Origin: Flaccisagitta enflata
Taxonomy: Eukaryota > Chaetognatha > Sagittoidea > Aphragmophora
Direction of reading: 5' to 3'
DNA: 64,000 nucleotides
Assembly: GCA_965153355.1 (NCBI GenBank)
Contig: OZ231126.1
Coordinates: forward strand, 29,574,001 to 29,638,000
Shown in pieces: positions 53,678 through 64,000 of this stretch. Each line of letters opens with the position of its first letter. The first letter of the stretch is position 1. The notes below the pieces were generated by a model, which saw nothing but the letters and a program-made list of their open reading frames with translations, did not search any database and was not told the DNA's origin. The translations under genes were made by a program, and so were the position numbers.

Positions 53678-54291
53678 ATGAGTAAACGTCCGTCTGTCCG
53701 TCCGTCGGCAGCTCCGTCGATGGCGCCATCAGTTGGTGCCTCCGTCCCACCACCGCCGTCAAAGACTGCATCCATCCCACCAAAACAACAACAACAACAA
53801 CCACTTCCGCCTTTTATTCTTCCTTTCAACGCTCATTGTCACAATCTTCTACTCAACACATCCGACGATCAACAACAAGACCCACAGCCTCTGTATTTGG
53901 ACGGTCTGAATCATTGTCCCGAGTGCAACCCGAAGCATTTCGTCGACGCCCCGCGATGTCATCACGATCTGCGTCTTTGTCGCGTCACTGGTCGGCCGCT
54001 TCGAAGACGCGACGCCGAAGCCATCGAGGATTACACTTTAAGAGTCAACGAAGTGTTTAAAGTGTGTCCCATGGAAAGAGAATGGACCGTCGCCACGTCC
54101 AATTATTTCAAGATGGATTTCTTTCACACTTGGCTCGAAGGGCTCAGGTAGGATGAGTTGGTATCCGGTGCGTGGTCGTTGTTGCTCTTGTTGTTGTCGT
54201 CGTTTGTGTTGAAGTTGTGTTGTAGCTTTTTGTTGTTGTCGAATGACCATCATGTAACGTGTGGTTGTTGTCATTGTTGCTGTCGGCATAA

Positions 54292-54350
<59 letters not shown>

Positions 54351-54853
54351 TCTCTGTCTCTCTCTCTCTCTCTCTCTTAATGATCATGCATTCCAATATT
54401 TGTCCTACGTTCTTCCTCAGATCCAAATACATGACTACGATCGTTCTCTCAATGGATCCTACATCCCCATCCTTCCCCGCATCCGCCGCCACAACAGCAG
54501 CAGCGACAACATCATCCTCTACCGATGGCAATCAGCTGACGGTCGAACGGGCCGTCAACGCTCTCCGCCAAATCGCTCGTCAAGAAGACTTTATCCGGCA
54601 ACTGGAGGCTCGACGTTGCGGCGGTCGCGTCACACCGCCTCATGTCCTCGATCCGGGCTTCATCGAAGATGGATTCCCGACGGACCGTTCGAGATGGTCG
54701 ACGTCGACGGCGACGACGGTGTTAGGAGGGCTGTCGTTGAAGCCCAAGAAGCGCGTCAACGAAACCTCGCAGTTTGTGAGGATCGTGAAAGTGAATCCCG
54801 GCGAGCACGATTTTGACGATTTGGATGCCGATGGAACCAAAATATGGATTTGA
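53678..54853 (+). CDS. Unrecognised two-exon gene, 300 aa (right arm)
   Basis: Exons 53678-54147 and 54421-54853, mirror copy of the left-arm gene with the same phase-2 junction. It has five fewer residues (DDQQQ missing after the first QQQ of the NTSDDQQQ region) and substitutions such as LNHCPEC for LNQCPEC and ARQEDF for AREEDF. No stops or frameshifts. The promoters of the two copies would face each other across the palindrome centre, about 770 bp apart. Confidence 0.8.
54294..54377 (+). repeat. (GT)n(CT)n microsatellite (right arm intron 1)
   Basis: Shorter counterpart of 52100-52274; the CT part is reduced to about nine to twelve units. Confidence 0.95.
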
Positions 54854-54864
54854 AAGCACACATG

Positions 54865-55002
54865 AATACATACAATATACGTGCTCAGTATATGTACATG
54901 TACATGCTTAGTCTCTTAGCGTGAACGGAAGGATGCGCGAACTTCTGAACAACAACAACAACAACGATAACCAACAATCTCCACACTTACTTCAACCACT
55001 TT

Positions 55003-55048
<46 letters not shown>

Positions 55049-57061
55049 CTACAACAACAACAACAGGGGAGATGATATGGTTATTTAGTGGATGACTGTC
55101 TTCATTCTCAGTCACGGCTTAATATGCGTGTTCCAAGAATCTGAAACTTTATTTTCATGATATCATTTGTTTGTTTGCTTTCGAGTTTAACTGTTGCTTT
55201 TTTTTTTTTTTTTTTTTTTTGTTTCATTTTTTTCTTTCCACTAATTCATCAGTTCAGGAGAACCTGGAGCCTAGCAAGTTTTGTTTTGTCTTTTTTTTTT
55301 TTTTTTTGCTTTTTTTGTTGTTGTTGTTGTTTTTTTTTTGTTTTTTTTTGTTTTTTTTTCTTCCTAATTTCAGATGTAGGTACTAGGTACTAGGTAGTAT
55401 ATTTTTGTTATGTCGCCCATATCTAATGGGACAAAAGATGTGCACCCATCATACTTGACTTTTCGTAACCGGTGACGATGCCGAATTGATGAATGTATAA
55501 ACTGCAATGATGCACTGTATCTTGTAGGCTGAATTTTAATAATATTGATAATAAAAAAACTCTTGCAAAAAAACTTCTGCAATTTTTATTTCTTCCAATT
55601 CAAAGAATTGTCGGCCGTCTTTTGGTGTTAATCGGGAGAAAAGTTAGTCAGTCTTCAACTTTTTGACATATTTCGTACAAGGAAGTCTATGATCTCCACC
55701 AACAAATTGGGGCTTCCAATGAAATCGAAAGGGTAAATAATTTTGATAATTTTCTTTCATTTGGCGCCAAGCAGAATGCTCCGAGACAAATATTTTTTTA
55801 TTTGTGTTATAAATTGTTAAAGATTTTTCTATGGAAAATTCTTATTGAATTTTTTTTTATTTTTTATGATTTTGTGTAAGATCAATAAAGGAGTGTATTT
55901 ATGATTGTTTAGGTATGCAAATACATGAAAACATGTTTATGAGTATAGTCGCTCATCTGTGAGTGTTTTTGAGCATTCTAGCTCCTCAAGCTCATTTAGC
56001 TCAGCCTTTTTTTTTCTGATTTCAATTGAGATAAATGAATAAATATTTTGATTTATGTTTCAGCAAGCAAATACAGCTCATCTGTTTTTCAATATTCTAA
56101 CAACTGTCCGGATATTATTGTCCCAGTCGTGTCACAACTTTAACGGCCTCACTACAGCTGGTGAGGAACAATATAAATCTGTTATTTGATGTCAGATGAG
56201 TACTTCCCAGTATGTTTCATATTGTTTTCTGTATTTAATCCCATTTTGGTTGCTTCATATCAACTTAATCACCCCTTGACCACTAGCCAGCAAGGCCCAG
56301 ATATAAATTTTTCCATAGCTTTAGTTAGAATTTTTAAAGGGTTGACCTTTAAGAAATCCATCAAAATCCATGGTCAAATTGAAGAACTTTTCAAAAGCTT
56401 TTTAGCTGTGAAATCCGCATCTGAGTATCTATCTTTTTATAGATTTCGTAGATATCTGAATTCGATTAGGTTTTTCTGGTAATTTTGCAATGATTTGCAT
56501 GGGCAATGTTTTTACTGTTTCTTATCTTATTCAATTTTGTATGAAGCAATCCAGGCAAAAGGGGTTCATGAGCAAAATGAAGATTTTTCAAGCTCTAACT
56601 GGCGGAAAAATCTTCATGTTGCTAGATATCCCTGTTTTGATTTGACAGTCGTTTGATTTTGGGACAATAATATCCGGACAGGTGTTAACTCATTTACTTT
56701 ACTTGGCTCAGTTTTTTTATTAAAATGGGATAAATGAATAAATGTTTTGATGTGAGTATGCTAATATAAGAAAGCATGCCAGTGAGCGTAGCTGGTTGTC
56801 TGGTTGAATGGTTTTGAGTATTTTAGTTCATATGGCTCGGTTCTTTTTTGCTCTGATTTTCAGTGCAATCAATACATAAAATTGTTTTTGATTCCATCTA
56901 ACAAATAAAACAATTTGCAATAACTGAAAATAAAATTTTGGTGAATAGTGAACAATGCTTTGACTTTTTTCTCACGGCGACAATCGCCATTACTGGTTAC
57001 CCCTAACTTCGTCGTATGCTAATTGAATAAAATGTTATAAATAAAGGTGTGTACAACTTAC
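54865..57061. other. Non-coding stretch before CLC exon 4 (right arm)
   Basis: Mirror of 49471-51600. Contains CAA tracts (54950-55060), poly-T runs (55198-55360) and the older repeat at 56100-56680. No CLC exon 5 was found here either. Confidence 0.55.
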
Positions 57062-57631
57062 TTTAGAAATGTATTCAATGCCGTGTTCCCACTTGGTCTC
57101 TGTGATGACATGAATCAGTTGTCCATTTAGAAACCCGACCAGGCCAACAAGAAATCCTATGATCCCCATCATAATCCAGCGGTCCCAATCCAACCTGAGA
57201 TAATGTAATTGTTTAAAAGGGTTGTTGTTGCTGCTGTTGTTGTTGTTGATTCCCTTGCCCGTTGAAGATCTTTTTCTCGATACTTTGTGGTTGTTATATT
57301 GTTGCTGTTGATCCTGTTGTTGTCGACGACGATCTCGTTCTTCTTCGTTGTTGTTGTTGTTCTTGTTGCTGTGTCGTTATAAGCATTTTCACAACTGAAG
57401 GGTTGTCTCTTTAGCTAGTGCCGTTGTTGCTGTTGGTATAATTGGCGTTGTTGTTGCTGTTTTGTTAGCGTCGTATGTCTTTTTTACCTGATAGGTTGTC
57501 TCTTTAGCCATTGCTGGAAGGCTTTGCTGTGTGATGGTAGATAGTCAAGACTTTCAAATCCTGCCAAGATTTTCCGCTCTTCTTTCGTGTATTTGTGATT
57601 TACGTTTACGCTCTCAAAATCACGTCCCTGT

Positions 57632-57729
<98 letters not shown>

Positions 57730-58856
57730 TGAATCCGTGAGTACATGTAGATTCTAAATGACGAGGACAACCAGACAACCAAAGCAACAACAACTACAAC
57801 AACAACAGCAACAACAAAAATTGCATTTCAGACGCAGCTCGGCGAACCTTGGCAAAGAATGTGTGGTCATCGTCTTCGGGGTGTTCCAGCGCCTCGTCTT
57901 CGTTCGTCGTTGCATCTTTTCGCAACACAAAACTTGTCCTTTTGTTCCTTTCGTTCGTTTCACTACCGCGAGTCGTCACTCGGTGGCGCAATTGGTTGCT
58001 CGACGACTCTTCAAGAATTATCGCGTCATCTAGTGATGCAAATCAAATCAAACTTGGTGGAATAGAAATATCCATTGAATATTCCATGGAATAGAATTAT
58101 CCATGAATATTCCATGGAATATAGTTATCCATTCATTGATCTATTTGTTCATTCAAAACACAAAAATTCACTCATTCATTCCAATAGGATAGCGTCTCTC
58201 TGTTTCTAAATGAACGATGTTGAGGCAATGAGTTGGCAGCATCCCTTTTTTAGTTGCGGACATGCAGAGTTTTTATCCGTCTGTCGGTCCGTCCGTCAGC
58301 ACGAGTCACGTGGAAAAGTAGGAAAACGAGCATTTTAGAAAATTTTCGTGTTTGTGTGAGTAGGGTGTGGGGTGTGGATGGGGGTTGGCCGCCTCTGCCC
58401 ACCCGTTCGCAGCGATATTGTGACCCCGCGTTTTTTGTTTCACTCCATCGAGTTAAGGACTTAGTGGCGTTAAGTGTTAAGAATAGAAAACAAATGGACG
58501 GGAATGATTTAGTACTTCAGGAACAGCAATGACAGCAGGACCTACAGAAACTACTGCATTCAGGCCTGTTAATCGACCGTCTTGTTGCACTCCTTCCTAT
58601 CTCTTGCAGAAAAAAAACTTGTTGTTGACATGGGTAAATGTGACATGGGTAAATGTTGTTTGCATGGGCAAATATTGTGCCCTGTGATAATTGTATCAAA
58701 GCCACAAAGATTGATACCATCCATTCATTCCATTGCATCGGCCCCTTCCAACATGTGAACTAACTCACCCCTGATTTCTCTGTGATGTGATGACGTTGGA
58801 GAAGTATTGATCAGCTCGTCATCAGAAACTGGAGATGAATTTTCTCGATGAGACAT
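57062..58856 (-). CDS. CLC-type chloride channel/transporter, first four exons (right arm, truncated)
   Basis: Exons 58856-58769, 58029-57848, 57627-57488 and 57194-57062 have exactly the same lengths (88, 182, 140, 133 nt) and phases as the left-arm copy and the same coding sequence as far as compared. It also ends after helix B. Its transcription runs towards the palindrome centre, where the remaining exons are missing. Confidence 0.8.
57636..57726 (+). repeat. (GA)n microsatellite at CLC exon 3 acceptor (right arm)
   Basis: About 45 units; on the gene strand it is the CT-rich tract just before CCAACACAG. Confidence 0.9.
58253..58440 (-). mobile_element. Hairpin-ended element (right arm)
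   Basis: Mirror of 48140-48330, starting AGTTGCGGACATGCAGAG. Confidence 0.7.
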
Positions 58857-59440
58857 GATTTCAATTTTGGTTCATGCTTTTGATTCTCTTTTCTCTTGCT
58901 TAGTTTCCGTTGAAAAGGTACTTTCTTTAAAATGTATATCTTTAAAAACTCAGTTGGTAAGATGATTTGGGGTTTTGAGATTGTTGATTGTCAATTTTGT
59001 TGATTCACGATGGTTTTTGACTTCGAGTTAGAAACCAGTTTTGATCACTGACCGAGGGAAAGATCACAATTGAGTGATGAGCTAAACGCACACCCCCTTT
59101 TTTCCCCAAGTCTCATGCCGGCTTACATGACATGGCAAAGCTTTGCATTTAAAAGTCGAACGAAGTTGAGGAGGTTATCTTGAGCGACAGGAGAGTGTCA
59201 TCACTGTTTCCTCGACACCAATTTACTCACTCATTACTTTTCTTTGAGTAGTTTTCAATTACTGAATCAAACTCCGAAGCTTGGCCTGGAGGAGGCTCGG
59301 TTCAGGAGAGTTTTGAGATTTCAGAGCTCGAACACTCTCTTCATTTGTTTTAACACTGGAATCGTCCCTTGCTGACATCTTTTTCTGTTGATTAAAAAAG
59401 AACAAGCCTCTCTTTAACCCGCTGGGGATATCTCTATTGA

Positions 59441-59647
59441 AACTTTTTTAGTTGCGGACACGCAACTCTACAAGTCCGTCCGTCCATCCATCCGTCCGTC
59501 CGTAGAAGTGATCGAGTGACAAGTGGAAAAATGAGCGATTTGGATACTTCTTGTGTATGTATGATTGTATACGGAGTGGGGTTATGGGTGTGGATTGGGG
59601 TTGGATGCCCCATCCCACCCACCCCCAACGATATTGTGACCCCGCGT
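59441..59647 (-). mobile_element. Hairpin-ended element (right arm)
   Basis: Mirror of 46940-47146, with hairpin GTTGCGGACACGCAAC. The body reads CCCAACGATATTG where the left arm has the complement of ATATCGTTGCGGGAGG, a small difference at the covarying site. Confidence 0.7.
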
Positions 59648-59864
59648 CACTCGTTTTTTTCGCTCTCTCTCTTTTTCCGAAATCAAGGCCAAGTCATGAC
59701 TAATAAGTGTGCCTCGCTGATTGAAAATGAATGTATGAATGAATGAATCTACGCTGAAGGCATGAAAGTAGTGAAGGTTTGCGCAAAAATCGGCTGTCAA
59801 TGCCTGTCATGATTGTTTGAAAACGTTTGCGTAACCGACCGACAGACATACCGACCCACAGGCT

Positions 59865-60369
59865 TGGGCGCTTCGTATAGAAAAAAATTTGATTTTCTTC
59901 TTGTCCCGCTAACCCAATACGGAGTGAAAAAAATCATGAAGATAACCGTTTTCCTTTTCTCAAAATTCCTTCATCTTCCATTTTTGTTTTGACCTTAAAG
60001 TTTCCTCAGGTTTCAGCAGAATCCTGTGTAGTCTTGTTACAAAAGGACCAATTATTAGTTTTAGAAAATTGTGATTTTTGTAAAAATGAATTAAAATATC
60101 AGAGCATAAATTATAAAAGAGCTTGTGAAAAGGCAGATTAACAATTCTATAAAGAGTAGAAATTTGTAAAAGCTAATTCAAATAAGATCAGCATATTGTT
60201 TTATCCGACTGCAATATACAAATTAGGCTCTTAAAAACAATTTTCTAAAAAACGGAAGATGAACAATTTTTGATAAAAGAAAAATGGTAAGGGTCCTAAA
60301 ATTGGCCACTCCCACATTAGGTAAAGAGGATGAAAAGAAATAAGCAACTTTTGCTATGTGAAGCACCCA
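59865..60369 (-). mobile_element. MULE-like MITE (right arm)
   Basis: Mirror of 46223-46726; ends TGGGCGCTTCGTATAG and TATGTGAAGCACCCA. Confidence 0.8.
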
Positions 60370-60399
60370 ACCCACAGGCAGATAGACCCACAGACACAG

Positions 60400-61640
<1,241 letters not shown>

Positions 61641-61671
61641 TTTGTTATCTAACAAGAATTGAATCTAGCAT

Positions 61672-61755
61672 TTCTTCTTTCTTTCATTTCTTCCTTCCTT
61701 TTTTCCTTCTCGCCATCTTTCTTTCTTTCTTCCTTCCTTTCATTCTTTAATTCAT

Positions 61756-61791
<36 letters not shown>

Positions 61792-61803
61792 TTTTTCTTT
61801 TTT

Positions 61804-61874
<71 letters not shown>

Positions 61875-61892
61875 CTCTTTTTTCTCTTTCAT

Positions 61893-61955
<63 letters not shown>

Positions 61956-61975
61956 CTCTTTCTTATTTTCTTTCC
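61672..61975 (+). repeat. (TTTC)n tract (right arm)
   Basis: Mirror of the left-arm GAAA tract with different block lengths. Confidence 0.9.
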
Positions 61976-61982
61976 TTACTTT

Positions 61983-62187
61983 TTAAGTCGCGCGCACGCG
62001 ACTCTACAACCCGCTTTGTCCGTCGGTCGGTCTGTCCGTCTGTCGGTTGGTCCGTCACACTTTACTTTTTTTTATCATTTTATTTTTTTGACCTCACTGC
62101 TCCTGCCCAAATGGTCTGGTGACCTCAATTATGGCCCCTGCCCACCCGCACGCGACTTTGGTAGCCGTGTATCCGGCCTTGTTTTTT
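61983..62187 (-). mobile_element. Hairpin-ended element (right arm)
   Basis: Mirror of 44486-44689: hairpin GTCGCGCGCACGCGAC, GTCGGTCGGTCTGTCCG run, CTGCTCCTGCCCAAATGGTC, GTAGCCGTGTATCCGGCCTT. Confidence 0.8.
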
Positions 62188-62399
62188 GTCCGCGACGGAA
62201 TACCATTCCGACGCGGACTATAATTCGAGGCGGGTGGGTGTCGTCGTTGTCGTCGTCGTTGTCGTCGTCGTTGTTGTCGTCGTCGTCCACACTTTTAAAA
62301 ATGGGCTAACTTTTGAACGCCTTGACCGATTTGCTTCATATTTGGAGGGAAGTTGTACTAGGGTAAGCCGCTTTACATCCTATGCGTATGTTATGATCC

Positions 62400-63240
62400 G
62401 ACTCACCCAACCGGCCAAACCAGCCTACCAGCCTAAAAGTGAAAAACGTGCATAACTTCGGCATTCTTCAACCGATTTGGTTGAAACTTGGTATGTAGTT
62501 TCTAAATGGAAGGACTCAACATATGTATTTGATCTGTACAGATTTTAGAATGTTAACCGGCCAAACCGGCCTGCCACCCAACCAGCCTACCAGCCTAAAA
62601 GCGAAAAACGTGCACAACTTCGTCATTTTTCAACCAATTTGGTTGAAACTTGGTATGTAGTCTCTAAATGAAAGAACTCAACATATGTGTTTGAATTGTA
62701 AAGGTTTTAGCGTGCTAACCGGCCAAACCAGCCTACCACCCAACTAGCCTACCAGCCTAAAAGTTAAAAACATGCATATCTTCGGCATTTTTCAACCGAT
62801 TTGGTTGAAACTTGGTATGTAGTCTCTAAATGGAAGAACTCAACATATGTATTTGAATTGTATAGATTTTAGCATGCTCACCGGCCAAACCAGCCTACCA
62901 CCCAACTAGCCTACCAGCCTAAAAGTGAAAAATGTGCATAACTTCGGCATTTTTCAACCGATTTGGTTGAAACTTGGTATGAAGTCTCTAAATGGAAGGA
63001 CTCAACATATGTATTTGAATTGTAAAGATTTTAGCATGCTAACCAGCCAAACCAGCCTACCACCCAACTAGCCTACCTGCCTAAAAGTGAAAAACGTGCA
63101 GAACTTCGGCATTTTTCGATCGATTTGGTTAAAACTGGGTATGTAGTCCCTAAATGGAAGGACTCAACATATGAATTTGATTTATAAAGATTTTAGCATG
63201 CTAACTGGCCTACCAGCCAGCCAGCTTACCACCCTTAAAG
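62400..63240 (-). repeat. ~165-bp tandem array (right arm)
   Basis: Mirror of 43440-44270, five units with a few unit-specific substitutions. Confidence 0.9.
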
Positions 63241-63249
63241 TGATAAATG

Positions 63250-63950
63250 TGCAAAACTTATGCCAATGCCGTTTGACAATGCTGTTTGACAATGACGTTT
63301 GACAATGCCGTTTGACAATGCCGTTTGACAATGACGTTTGACAATGCCATTTGACAATGCCATTTGACAATGCCATTTGACAATGCCGTTTGACAACGCC
63401 GTTTGACAACGCCGTTTGACAACGCCATTTGACAACGCCGTTTGACAACGCCGTTTGACAACGCCGTTTGACAACGCCGTTTGATAACGCCGTTTGACAA
63501 CGCCGTTTGACAACGCCGTTTTACAACGCCTTTTTACAACGCCGTTTGACAACGCCGTTTGACAACGCCGTTTGACAACGCCGTTTGACAACGCCGTTTG
63601 ACAACGACAACGCCAAGCTGTTGTAACGCCGCTTGACAACGCCGTATGACAACGCCGTATGACAACGCCGTATGACAACGCCGCATGACAACGCCGCATG
63701 ACAACGCCGCATGACAACGCCGCATGACAACGCCGCATGACAACGCCGCATGACAACGCCGTTTGACAACGCCGTTTGACAACGCCGTTTGACAACGCCG
63801 TTTGACAACGCCGTTTGACAACGCCGTTTGACAACGCCGTTTGACAACGCCGTTTGACAACGCCGTTTGACAACGCCGTTTGACAACGCCGTTTGACAAC
63901 GCCGTTTGACAACGCTGATTGACAACGCTGATTGACAACGCTGATTGACC
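63250..63950 (-). repeat. 13-bp satellite (right arm)
   Basis: Mirror of 42655-43420 but shorter, with an internal rearrangement at about 63600-63640 (GACAACGACAACGCCAAGCT) and altered copies near 63520-63540. The order of variant blocks is otherwise kept. Confidence 0.95.
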
Positions 63951-64000
63951 CCAGTCGCGGACCCATACTCTTTCAAGATTTTTTCTTTCTTTCTTTCCCT

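Overview
This is nuclear DNA from an animal, most likely a marine-type invertebrate. Genes are split into short GT-AG exons that are GC-richer than their AT-rich introns. Most of the window is interspersed repeats, microsatellites and minisatellites. Many short elements carry a GTCY-type tetranucleotide run and a terminal hairpin, an architecture known from Helentron-associated, DINE-1/mini-me and mollusc 'pearl' elements. The species cannot be named from this sequence alone.

0-22 kb: ten chained exons on the minus strand (21193 down to 2221) encode the N-terminal 507 residues of an ERCC6L/PICH-like SNF2 translocase. The helicase C lobe lies beyond the left edge. Its introns hold a tandem tRNA-SINE array, a hAT-like element, a foldback element, minisatellites and hairpin-ended elements. 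22-34 kb is mostly repeats, with one unrecognised coding block (26.1-27.0 kb, minus) split by a hairpin-ended element, a LINE reverse-transcriptase C-terminus at 30.4-31.0 kb, and three of the window's five copies of a minisatellite-carrying element. 34.6-40.5 kb (minus) is a complete seven-exon glycine N-methyltransferase gene, 307 aa.

42.6-64.0 kb is a giant inverted repeat centred near 53,291. Both arms carry, in mirror order, a 13-bp satellite, a ~165-bp tandem array, hairpin-ended elements, a (GAAA)n tract, the first four coding exons of a CLC-type chloride channel/transporter, and an intact two-exon gene of unknown function (305 and 300 aa). The arms are not identical: they differ by substitutions, codon-repeat length, an insertion and large microsatellite length changes. 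The centre is asymmetric and sits in a pogo/Tigger-like MITE. The CLC gene stops after exon 4 in both arms. The palindrome may be a real inverted duplication or two haplotypes joined by the assembler; raw reads are needed to decide.

ERCC6L (anaphase DNA bridges), GNMT (S-adenosylmethionine balance) and CLC (ion transport) do not form one pathway. The most novel signals are structural: the terminal hairpins that covary with an upstream site, the minisatellite-carrying elements, and the palindrome centre.
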